From Gloeopeniophorella convolvens (lineage: Eukaryota > Basidiomycota > Agaricomycetes > Russulales): DNA of 42,114 nt. Made by a program: the position numbers and the translations under genes. The notes beneath the pieces are model-generated. The model searched no databases, was not told the origin of the DNA, and worked only from the letters and a program-made list of their open reading frames with translations. The stretch is from positions 1 to 42,114 of the forward strand of contig WTXD01000118.1 of the NCBI GenBank assembly GCA_022496205.1, in the 5' to 3' direction. This document shows positions 18,965 to 28,539 of this stretch, piece after piece (position 1 is the stretch's first letter; every line of letters begins with the position of its first letter).

Positions 18965-20016
18965 TGTAGAATAAATGCCGGGTATCGAGCTCTTCGCTAA
19001 AGCGTGCGACAGCGGTGCTATAAGTAAGCAAACGCCGGCTCAGTCACTCGCACACTACGTGGACGAGAACTATGTTTATTCACCTATAAGTAAGCAAACG
19101 CCGGCTAGGCGGAATAAGCATACAGGTGTGTGTCACGATCTCAGCCCGCGGCTTCCGGGCCGGGCGAACCGACCCTAGAGACCCTGCTGACGTCTGCCGA
19201 TATCCGTGCCAACCTGGCGCGGTACGACGAGCAGCAGCGGGGCTTAACGAGTATAGATGACCGGCTCTTGCGCCTCGCCCTTGGACGAAGGTCTCCGCAG
19301 TCACGTGACCGAGCACGTGATGAGACCCGTGACCGGGCCTAGGCCATGACGCTGACGAAACGCGGATGACTCACTGCTGACTGATGGTGATGTCAGCTGA
19401 GTGAGCGTTCAGTCAGCATGTCTATTTATAGCATGCCCCACTTGTACTCCGCGCTTCCTGACCCACATGAACCCGAACCAGTCGATTAGTCAGTAGGTAC
19501 CCTTGTAGTATATAAGGACCTGCCAGTAGCGTCTTAGCTCCTTAGCTTTGACCTCCTGTAATATACTGGAGTTTCAGTGGCATCCTCTAGTGTGCTTGAT
19601 CGCCACCCGACTTGCCCCATCGCTCTTCATCCTCTACTGCGACCGCGAGGCTTAGGTCTTGCAAGTCCTTCGGCAGAACCCCTGCACAGCACGTGACAGT
19701 GTGCAAGACGAGAATACTATAGCTCACCTCAGTCACTCGCACGCTACGTGGACGAGAACTGAGGGGCCTATGGTATGGACGGTCGGTCATAAGTCCATCA
19801 GCCACAGCTATACAGTAGGAAATTTTCGGGGAAACGGAACCAAATGCCTTTGCGCTGTGAGCAAGAGCGCGAGCGCGAGGCAGCGCATACGAAACGGCGG
19901 AATCCCGGGCCGGAGCGCCCGGGACGACAGAAACTGTAAGGTAAAAGGGATCCGCGCGCGTTTGTCCACACGCGCGCGCAGCGAAATATAAGGGAATATA
20001 AAGTATACTTCCAACA
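18965..20016 (-). repeat. Copia 2 5' LTR, interrupted
   Basis: The LTR is the same 479 bp as the 3' copy, but split by a 568-bp solo LTR at 19131-19698 and its 5-bp target duplication: 1052 minus 573 gives 479. Its outer end ACTTCCAACA abuts the TCAAG target duplication. Confidence 0.92.
19131..19698 (+). repeat. 568-bp gypsy-type solo LTR inside the copia 2 LTR
   Basis: It begins TGTCACGATCTC and ends GCACGTGACA, giving TGTCACG/CGTGACA inverted termini. GTGTG is duplicated at 19126-19130 and 19699-19703. The sister LTR at 14052 shows the uninterrupted site. A TATATAAGG box lies at about 19508-19516, and two CACGTG palindromes at 19302-19307 and 19314-19319. There is no internal element sequence. 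Confidence 0.95.
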
Positions 20017-20026
20017 TCAAGGACTA

Positions 20027-20261
20027 TGTCGGTAGTCCTTGATGCACTCCAAAAGTAACCAGAACCCACTATACTAGTGGGGTGAATTCGGTGACTCGTG
20101 AAGTAGGTACAAAAAGGCTATCGTCCTCGCGTCCAGAACGACGTCCTTATATCCACTATCCATCAATCACGAGCTACCGGTTATCACCCAACTGGTAGAA
20201 TCCTAAACCCATAATGATTCACCTCCGGCCAGTGCGCGCATGATGCGTGCGCACCCTTACA
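20027..20261 (-). repeat. Reversed copy of the gypsy 2 LTR
   Basis: It reads TGTCGGTAGTCC ... GCACCCTTACA, the reverse complement of 13628-13862, same length (235 bp) and very similar throughout. No polypurine tract or internal sequence adjoins it, so it is a solo LTR. The flanking 5-mers GACTA and GCGAT do not match, so no clean target duplication is seen. Confidence 0.88.
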
Positions 20262-20497
20262 GCGATGGGTGGTGAGGATTGAAACTGATGTGGAAAGTGG
20301 AGGTGAGGGGGTAGGTATCAACGCGAGTATTCTATAGTAGCACGGAAGCGGTGGCGAAGCCGCACCGTGAAGGCGTCGTTCGTGGGCAACTCGCGTGCGC
20401 GTCGGAATCGATACAGTATCGGTTCGGTTCGGTGAAGTTGCGCGCGCAGCGCACGTGCGTGGTCGATGCACGGAGCCTGCCGGAGGTCCTCCAGTTA
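20262..20497. other. Non-coding junction between transposon pile and tandem array
   Basis: There is no convincing coding. The only structure noted is a small palindrome CGATACAGTATCG near 20408. The last 40 bases (GAGCCTGCC ... CTCCAG) weakly resemble the sequence before the 17-mer that marks the next two units, so a decayed earlier unit may have stood here. Confidence 0.4.
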
Positions 20498-20779
20498 AAT
20501 TATCTAATCGAGTCGATGTTTTCTTTTACGATTGCAGCCTGTTCTTATCGACTTCACAAGGGCACCTCTGAGCGCCATGGGAACATGTGGCTCAAAATGT
20601 ATAGCTGGACAGCTAGACCTGGTAATTTCCCCACGCATATCCTGTGCGGGCCCCCGATCAAGGACAGAGGTTGGCTCGCCGATTGGTCGTCTGGAGACAG
20701 ATACGCTGGCGGCTGTGCGTGGCGATGATCTCAACAGTCCTTTCCTTGCCTGACGCGTACAAGCGTGTGCATGGCACAC

Positions 20780-20907
20780 ATCGTATCAATCTGAGCGTCG
20801 AAACTTCACTCATAGCCTTCAGCATTTGTCCGTCACCCACCTCTCTGCCCACTAGGACCCGTCTCCATCTGCCTCTCTGCTAAACAACTGGAAGACCCAT
20901 CATCTCC
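20780..20907 (+). promoter_or_regulatory. Conserved CT-rich upstream region of NACHT gene 1
   Basis: The ~125 bp before the ATG match the same interval upstream of the second gene (about 32480-32611), including CATCGTATCAATCTGAGCG-like text, the CAGCATTTGTCC block, CTCTCTG and ACAACTGGAAGAC. Pyrimidine-rich stretches without a TATA box are common at fungal core promoters. Conservation is seen; promoter function is inferred. Confidence 0.45.
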
Positions 20908-23900
20908 ATGTCTGCAAGCGAGACTCCGAGCGCAGCATCCTACCATTCGCTCTTCACCGAAGCATTGAAAAACTACAAGAGAAAGACAGGACAAGATCCC
21001 ACTGCCCAAGCGCTCGTCGTCCAGCTTGGCAGATGTACATCCCCAGAAGAGGTTACTGGTTTACTTCAGAGGGAAGCGGAGCGGTTGGACGCGACTCATA
21101 AGAGTCGCTGGAGGACACGCATGTTCGAGAAGATCGCGCCGATTGTCGAGATCATCCGTCCACTCTGCGACACGGCCGGAAAGGCCACAGGTCTTGTGCG
21201 TTCTCAAGTCCGCGATCTGTAGCTATACACTGAAGCTTCTAGGTCAGGCGTTCCAACCGGCAGAAACTATCTTCGGTAGCATCGGTATCCTCCTCACGGT
21301 GCGTATCTCAATCAGCACTCCTCTCTTCGCATCCCGTTTGCTGAATAGGTTGTAGATCCCAGATAATCATATGAAGAACCACGAAGCATTGATACAACTA
21401 CTCGAGAAAATGGCACATTTTCTAAGGCGCCTCGAGATTTTGATTGTTCCTGAAGATGTCCCATTCGACGACGCGACGACGAGAATCATAGTAGACATCC
21501 TGGTCGAATTGATTCGCGCGTTCGCGCTCCTCACTCAGAGGACGGGTACCAGTGATGACTTCGTCCGTGAGTTTCTCGCACTGTTAAGACACTCAACGTA
21601 GCTCATCGCAAGCTCAGCCAAGGCAAAGCGTCGCCTCAGGAAGCTCCTCGCTACAGTGTCTGGAGACAAGGAGATTGAGGGCATGCTCAAACGTCTGGAT
21701 GAGCTCACCAAAATGGAAGATTTGATGACTGGGGCGCTGGCGCGGCGCGACATTGCAATCGTCAAGCGAGAGCAGCAGAGACAAGAGCGTACGTCCTCGT
21801 GCTCTCCATGTACCAAATTGAGGCGTCTGAGCAATCATCGCAGGCATGAAGCAGGCAAAGCGTTACCGGAAATGGTTATCTCCGCCAAACTCGTCGACGA
21901 ACCAGGTGACTGCATCCGAAGCGCGCTACTCTGATACCTCAATGTGGCTCGTTCGTAGCGAAGCTTACGAGGCGTGGAAGTCCAGCGGGACACTACTGTG
22001 GATTACTGGCAAACGTATGTCGTTCCACTTCACCTTTTAGACGAGGGCTGACCTTTCTTTGTAGCGGGAGCGGGAAAAACTGTCATCTGGTGCGCAACTC
22101 ATCGAGCGCACTACAGCAACGGGCTACTGTCCAACTGATCACTTTCTGGGTCTTTTTAGCTCCACAGTCATCAAAGACCTGCAGGACTCACTGCGTTCCA
22201 GCAGATCATCGGTTTCTCTGGCATATTTCTTCTGCGATTTCAGGGACACGACAAAGCAATCCTACCGTGGCCTTCTCGGCTCCTTGCTGATTGACCTTTC
22301 CACTCGGTCGGACGAGTCGGAAGATATACTTCGCAAACTCTATTCGAAGTATAAAGATGACTCCCAGAAGCCTGGCACTGATGGTTTCAAGCCGCCCGAA
22401 ATTGGCGATCTCAAGAAATGCCTGAAGGAGATGCTTGCCGTCCGATCGGATGATACCAAGTACATTGTCGTCGACGCTCTGGACGAGATGCCAGACTACG
22501 GTGTTTCGTCGTCACGTGAAAAGACCCTGGAGCTTATGAGTTGGCTTATCGGTCTGCGGCTTTCGGGACTGCGACTCTGCGTCACCGGCCGCCCTGAAGA
22601 CGATATCAGGCAAGTCTTCAAATCACTGGCGTCCCATCAGGTGTTCCTTGACGAGGAACGAGAACATCGCAAAGATATCGCGCGCCTGATCCGGTCCATT
22701 GTCGAGACGAACCGGAAGATGAAGGGGTGGGGGGAGACAATCAAGGAAGAGGTGATCAAAGTCTTGTCAGAGAAGGCGGACGGCATGTGAGTCATGCACG
22801 CCCTTAGATCGACGTGCGATGAGTTGGCTCACGTTTCATGTAGGTTCCGATATGTTTCCTGCCAACTCGACGTCCTTTGTGAAGCCCCGATGTCGAAGAT
22901 CCGATCCACCCTAAAATCCCTCCCTAACACCCTGCACACGACGTACGAATCTACAATAGAACGGATCAGCAAGGAGAAGTGGGAGGACGCCCATCGGCTA
23001 TTCCAATGTTTGTCATTCTCGACACGCCCACTTACTGTGGAGGAACTTGCGGGGGTTCTTGCGGTCAGCGTCGACGAGGAGGTCCCCATATATCACGACG
23101 ACTGGCGATCTAATGACTCTGAGAGTGTGGTCCTGTCCACTTGCCCTGGGAGTTTCATACAGATCATTCGTGAGGACAGTCCCTTCCCGAGGTGGCCATC
23201 GCGGCGGATCGTGCAGTTCGCGCATTTCTCAGTCAAGGAATTCTTGACCTCCGATCAGCTCGCCAAATCAGAGTCAAGAATATCTTACTTCCATGTACGT
23301 CCAGGGTCGTCCCACGCCGTCCTCGCGAAGGCATGCCTCGGTATCCTCCTCCGACCCGACGCCACAGCGAGCACCTCTTTCCAGTCCGACCTGGAAATCT
23401 ACGCTACGGATTCATGGGACGCGCACGCACGATTTGAAGACGTGTCTTCGTCGCTATTGCAACCCATGAAGCTTCTCTTTGACTCAACCAAACCCCACTT
23501 CGCATCTTGGGCCCGTAAGCGCAAACGCTATCAGCGTCCACCACTGGGAAATCCTTTGTACTTTGCCGCATTGTGCGATCTACCTCCCATTGTGGAACAC
23601 ATCCTTACGTCCGGTCTCCACGATGTCAATGCAAGGGGAGGGCTTCATGACACTGCGTTCTTCGCAGCACTGCGAATGGGGTCCGTTGCAGTTATTAGGT
23701 TACTGCTTGACCGCGGTGCCGACATCAACGCCTCGGGCGGTGGTTATGGGAGTGCAATCCAGGAGGCAGCGTCGAAGGGCAATTTCGATATGGTCCAGCT
23801 ACTGCTTGACCGCGGTGCCGACATCAACGCCTCAGGCGGCGGGTACGGGAGTGCACTCCAGCTGGCGGCGTCGCACGGCAACCTCGATATCGTCCAACTA

Positions 23901-24701
23901 CTGCTTGATCGCGGTGCTGACATCAATGCCCCGGGCGGCGAGTACGGGAGTGCACTCCAGGTGGCAGCATCGAACGGCAACCTCGATACCGTCAAGTTGC
24001 TACTTGATCGCGGTGCCGATGTCAACGCCTCGAGCGGCAGGCGCGGGAGTGCACTCCAGGGGGCGGCGTCAAACAGCAAGCTCGATCTGGCCCAGCTGCT
24101 GCTTGATTGCGGTGCCAACATCAATGCCTCGGGCGGCGAATATGGGAGTGCACTCCAGGTGGCGGCGTGGAACGGCAACCTCGACATGGTCCAGCTGCTA
24201 CTTGACCGCGGTGCCAATATCAATGCCTCGGGCGGCAGGTACGGGAGTGCACTGCCTGAGGGGGCAGCGTCAAGCGGCATGCTCGACATCGTCCGGCTGC
24301 TGCTTGATTGCGGTGCCGACATCAATGTTCAGAGCGAATTATATGGGAATATGCTACAAGCAGCAGCATGCAACCGGAGAAAAGAGATCGACATTGTTCA
24401 GTTTTTCCTTGACCGTGGCTTTGACGTCAACGCTCGAGGCGGCGAATTCGAGACGGCGCTGATAGGAGCGTCGCACGCAGGAAACGTAGACATCGTACGA
24501 CTTCTCCTTGCAAGCGGCGCAGACACAAGTATCAGGAGCGAGAAGTACGGAACGGCTCTGGAAGCGGTACAAGCCAGTCCATCTTGGATTATGAAAGAGC
24601 CGAGCCGCGCAGCCATCGTCGAGATGCTCTCCGACATCCCACAGGACGCAACAAGTTGTGTAGTGCTGCCCAACGGATGCGCAGGATCAAGCACTCAGTG
24701 A
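20908..24701 (+). pseudogene. Goodbye-NACHT-ankyrin STAND receptor, copy 1 (in-frame stop)
   Basis: This is an NLR-like protein of the fungal STAND class, proposed to act in nonself recognition and programmed cell death. Seven exons fit: 20908-21195, 21248-21298, 21356-21788, 21844-22014, 22065-22089, 22160-22786 and 22844-24701, all with GT-AG introns. Together they give 1150 codons. The N-terminal Goodbye-type domain (YHSLFTEALKNYKRKTGQDP, about residues 12-240) is followed by a NACHT domain with Walker A ITGKPGAGKTVI formed across the exon 4/5 junction (about residue 312). Walker B is KYIVVDALDEM (about 423), then LCVTGRPED. A winged-helix region (FRYVSCQLDVLC) precedes about 11 ankyrin repeats (about 767-1131). 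TAG at 21599-21601 truncates it at residue ~195; copy 2 has CAG there. Intron positions match copy 2 exactly. Confidence 0.88.
23629..24330 (+). repeat. Near-identical 99-bp ankyrin-coding repeats
   Basis: GGGAGTGCACTCCAG recurs at 23847, 23946, 24045 and 24144, exactly 99 bp apart, and the CTTGACCGCGGTGCC block recurs in step. Each unit codes for one 33-residue ankyrin repeat (consensus NASGGxYGSALQxAASxGNL and then LLLDRGADI). The DNA-level similarity points to recent unit amplification or gene conversion. The last two or three repeats are more diverged and match the end of copy 2. Confidence 0.9.
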
Positions 24702-25090
24702 TTCCTAGGCCAGGTGAGTCTTTCGTATATGCACTTAGAGCTATTGAGACGATCACCACGATAGTATTCCAATCAAGAGAAGGGGATGTGTTGTGCCGAG
24801 TACACATAGAGGATTGTCGTATCTACATCGTGAAGCTCTCTGTTTGCACCGACAGTTCTGGTTGAATGTATACGCATCTATATACAGGCTACTTACATCG
24901 CTTCAGCGCTCCAGAGCACTTCACAACAGCATAGGCCCTTCTTGGCCTCGTTTCACATGAGCTGGGAGGGTCGGAGAGCGTCTGAGAGCGTATATACCTG
25001 CGATTTTGCGGGAAGGGAGGCTGATCAAAGACTCGCACCGACCAGAGGGCTGTCCGGCTCATTCAGACTTACACGTTAACGTTACACGTG
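24702..25090. other. Intergenic region between NACHT copy 1 and the RhoGEF remnant
   Basis: The first ~80 bp (CAGGTGAGTCTTTC..., GATCACCACGATAGTATTCC) match the 3' flank of NACHT copy 2. The stretch around 24990-25050 (GGAGAGCGTCTGAGAGCGTA, GCACCGACCAGAG) also matches unit 2. The site 25035-25047 is the unoccupied equivalent of the retroinsertion target at 37102. No gene is seen. Confidence 0.6.
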
Positions 25091-25278
25091 CGTGGCCAGA
25101 TCTGGCTCACTCTTGGTCACCGGCCCCTGCTCAATGAGCGACACCATCCACCATCGCCTATCCCAGCGATATTCACCACCTGATGCCCTCTCCGTACGCT
25201 CCATCGACTCGAGTTACTCGGCCGCATCCTCCGTTCCCCCACCCCGCCCGTACCTCCTTCAGCTCGACACCGCGGCTC

Positions 25279-26440
25279 TCATGAACCAGGCCACCCGCGC
25301 GTCACCCACCTCCTCCACCCATCTTGACTCGTCCGCTGCGAGCAACAGCACCCAGCACTCGTCCGAGCTCCTCGCACGATGCCTTCCCTTCTCGCCACGA
25401 TTGGGCCGCACACATTCCATGTCCACCGCACCCACTGCCCACGTGTGCGCCGCGCCGCAGCACGACCGGACCATCCCCACCTCTGCCTCGACCTCTTCGC
25501 CGCGTGTGCGCGCCAGCCTCCTGCTGCCGCCAGGCAACGGCACCCCGCGCTCCTACCGCGTACATCATCAAGACGACGGACCGCAACCTCTCACTGCTGC
25601 TCGGCCGCGGACGTGTTCCAGTTCCGCATTGGCTTGCCTAGCGCGTTCGTTTTGGGCGAGCTGTTTCCGCCTGGCGCTGCGTCGCACAGCGACAGCTCTA
25701 CGCCCAGCCTGCTGCGGGCCCGGATTAGGATCGCGGCCCACCGTCGAACGAGGCGCCGACCAAGTCGGAGCACGGGGCAGGGAACGGAGCGGCCGCCCAA
25801 GTCACACACGCTCGAGCTCAACGCGTACATGACCAAGCCGACGACATGTCTGGCGCGGTACCCGCTGCTGCTCAAGGCGGTACTGAAGCACACACCCGAG
25901 GGTAACCAAGACAAGAGGACGTCCTCCAAGTCGTCACGCTCGTGCGCGAGTTCCTCGCCGAGGTCAACCTGCAGACCGGCCTCGCGGAGAATCGCTTCAA
26001 CCTGCTGCAGTTCGACCACCAGCTCGTATTCCGCCCCGGCGAGCGGGTCGACCTGCGCCTCCGCGAGGACGGCCGGGAGCTCATATACAGGGGCCCGCTC
26101 AGGCGGCGCGGCGGGTCGCAGGGCGACAGCGGCGAGCTACTCTGCTCGTGTTCCTGCTCGACCATGCGCTGTTAATGGTCAAGCAGAAGAAGAAGGCCGA
26201 CCAGTACAAGGTCTACCACTCGGTGCATGCGTCCCTCCCTGCGCGAACCCGGCGGCTGACCCCGCGCCGCAGCCGATCCCGCTCGAGCTGCTCGTCATCG
26301 CGACGACCGAGTCGGGAATGCGCACGCTGCTGACTGCCCGCGCCGTGCGCCGTGTTGCGCGGGCAGAGAATTGGCGTCGCCGCAGACGCAACCAGACTCA
26401 AGACCACTGGGGTTCCTGTAGCAATCGGAGATCGCGCGTG
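25279..26440 (+). pseudogene. RhoGEF (Rom1/Rom2-like) remnant, copy 1
   Basis: Fragments in several frames match a Rho1 guanine-nucleotide exchange factor: a DEP-domain piece YIIKTTDRNLSLLLG (about 25560), DVFQFRIGLPSAFVLGELFP (about 25611), the end of a Dbl-homology domain NAYMTKPTTCLARYPLLLKA (about 25821) and VVTLVREFLAEVNLQTG. The start of a PH domain follows (DHQLVFRPGERVDLR ... RELIYRGPLRRRGG, KADQYKVYH) and PIPLELLVIATTE. Most of the DEP domain, the front of the DH domain and the entire CNH domain are missing. The same DEP internal deletion is present in copy 2. It cannot make a working GEF. Confidence 0.75.
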
Positions 26441-26479
26441 CAGTGCATCCGCATTCGGCGTCTCCCCGCGTCATCGCGC

Positions 26480-28069
26480 GTACCCCCTTAGTCTCGTTCC
26501 CAGACGTTCTCGGTGAGGGAGAGAAGGTCGGGGGGAGGAGGACTTGATAGGGGAGCCGAGACCGCGGTACCCCGGACTGAGAACAAAATCGGAGTCAAAT
26601 TTTCTGAACAATTCCCACGTTTCCCCCACCGAGAACGTCTGGTGCATTTCGTCCTCGATTTTCACCTCACCCCCTCACGTGCTTTTGCCCTCTTGAGCAC
26701 GTGAGTTGACCGCATGTCTCGAGTCCCCAGCGTTCGCGCAACGGTTTTTTGATACTGCTTTCGGAGGCAAGAGCTCCCTCTATACCTTGCCATGCACACC
26801 ATCAATCACTTCTGCCTTCTGTGATGTCAATGCAAGGCCAGGAGAAGTCATCCATGAAGAAGTGGTGATTGAAAAAAAACTACTCCGTCCGAGATCGAAC
26901 ACCACGCCTCAACATGCACAACACTATCCACTTCAAGTTGCATACCACTAAACCATGCAGCAATCCCATTGTTCCCCTTCATGCGCGTCTTGACTAGTGA
27001 GCTTGAGTTCTAGGTTCGACTTAGCGGAACTATCAAACAATCACCCTCTCAAACCAATACTACTGCCCTCCGTGTCCACTCCTTGCTTTGGGGCTTTCCG
27101 GCAACCTCTCGACTGCGGTGCGCATGCCTCCGATTCCGGTTCCCACCCCCACAAACCGACCAGCTACAGCCAGATCCGTCGCGACTCGTGGCGCCGCGCA
27201 TGCCACCACGCCCTGGACACACGAGTGCTGGTGCGACGCACGTCCACGTTGCCGCTGTGAGAAGCAGGATATCTCGGTGTGTATGGGCATTTCCTTCGAT
27301 GCTCGGACCTTTACTCACCGATACACCCGGTCTACACGGATCTCACGCGCCGACGACTGGACCCGCCCATGCACAACCACCTGCGTCATTTCGCGACATT
27401 CGCCCATGAACCACACATCCGCCATTCTCCCACTTCCCTCAGCCAGCGCGCACTCGCATTCTCGCATCGCCGACAAGCACCGACCCACGGCCATCGGTGT
27501 CTCCTCGCGGTCCCGAGCGACGATCGCGTTCCAATCCCAAGGCCTCAAGGCTTTGCGGGCACGCATTTCGGCGTGCATTTACGACGCCCCGCCCTCATGC
27601 GAGGAAGCTCCGCCGCCAATGGCTCTCGTTCCGGCGCCGGCCAGTCTGCGCACGCTTTCACGCGTCTCGGGCCCCTGCCACATCCCCGCGGGCAGAATTT
27701 ACGGCTCTGCTAGCATCTTGACGTGTGCGCGGACATCTTGACGAGCGAGTACGGGCCTCGGATGCCTGCAGTGGCACATAGTAGCGTACTTGTTCGTTCG
27801 AGTAGCCAAATTTAATCACATAATATGCGTTGCGTAACAACGCGCGAGAGGCTTCAAAGTGCGTATTATGGCACGTGACAGGCTGAGGTCGATTTCCTTG
27901 ACGAAATGCACCAGACGTTCTAGAGAGGTCCTGCGCGTTGACTGTTTGGGAAATTTGACTCCGACTTCGGCATACCGCGGTCTCGGCTCCTCCTATCCCC
28001 CCTCCCCCCGCTCTCGCTCGAGTAACTCGACCTCTCCTAGAACGTCTGGGAACGAGACTAGTACCCCCT
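26480..28069. mobile_element. 1572-bp TIR element with 9-bp target duplication (unit 1 only)
   Basis: The element proper is 26489-28060. Its ends are perfect 22-bp inverted repeats beginning TAGTCTCGTTCCCAGACGTT. GTACCCCCT is duplicated at 26480-26488 and 28061-28069. Inverted similarity continues, patchily, for about 180 bp (GAGCCGAGACCGCGGTA, GGAGTCAAATTT, AACGTCTGGTGCATTTCGTC). Each end is also self-complementary: CCAGACGTTCTCGGTG near 26500 pairs with CACCGAGAACGTCTGG near 26628. A 9-bp duplication and long TIRs suggest a Mutator-like non-autonomous element, though hAT (8 bp) is possible. No transposase is seen. The interior (27000-27750) has overlapping ORFs without recognisable domains. 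Unit 2 lacks it at about 39090. Confidence 0.85.
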
Positions 28070-28539
28070 TATCGAGTCCAAGTGTTTGCAGCACCCAATA
28101 AAATTGATTTTATTATGATATAGACTGTGGTACAATATGTGTGGTCTCTACAACGTGCAAACGCCGCCCGCTTGCCATGAATCGACCATACATCCAACAA
28201 TTTCGTGTACAGCCATTCCACGCCCGAGGAATCCCACTCTCGCCCGTATGTGCATACACGAGTGCTAGCATGGCAGTGGGCGTAGCTGTCTTCATGTCAC
28301 GATCTGATGCATACTCGATGAGCTGCATTTGAACAGTGCGTTCCTTGTTGGGAAGCCGGGAGAGGCGTGAGAACAGAGATGCATCCGTCGTTGCCAGCGA
28401 AGCGTTCGGGGTAGGCGCCGGCGAGTAGTCAGACCCAGTCCCTTCGAGCGTAGCTGCGACGAGATTTTTCGCAGTGACGTGCTGCCGTTGCGAGCAAGTT
28501 GGGAGAGGCGGTCAAAGAGGGGTGAAACTTTCATTCTCT
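28070..28539. other. Non-coding duplicated segment
   Basis: The segment matches 39115-39520 of unit 2 (for example GCAAACGC, ATCGACCATACATCCAACAA, GGCGCCGGCGAGTAGTC). No coding frame is shared by both copies. It may be the 3' flank or terminal sequence of the minus-strand Plavaka remnant. Confidence 0.5.

Larger units (their letters stand above)
13891..20016 (-). mobile_element. Copia 2: LTR-complete Ty1/copia retrotransposon, minus strand
   Basis: Two 479-bp LTRs (13891-14369, and 18965-20016 once its nested insertion is subtracted) bracket gag-PR-INT-RT-RH on the minus strand. A 5-bp target duplication TCAAG flanks the whole (13886-13890 and 20017-20021). By eye the LTRs differ at about four positions, so insertion was recent relative to its neighbours. 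The polypurine tract on the minus strand is TTTGAGGGGGAG (14370-14381). The ORFs carry several frameshifts despite the young LTRs. Confidence 0.93.

Noticed and set aside
23744..24325. Minus-strand ORF of 193 codons
   Set aside because: It is the antisense shadow of the 99-bp ankyrin repeats, as is the similar minus-strand ORF at 35368-36120.
23629..24330. CRISPR-like or satellite array from the regular 99-bp spacing
   Set aside because: The period equals 33 codons, and the frame encodes ankyrin repeats without interruption.
27060..27741. Overlapping ORFs inside the 1572-bp TIR element
   Set aside because: Three frames and the opposite strand are all open in the same GC-rich stretch; no recognisable motif; not present in unit 2.
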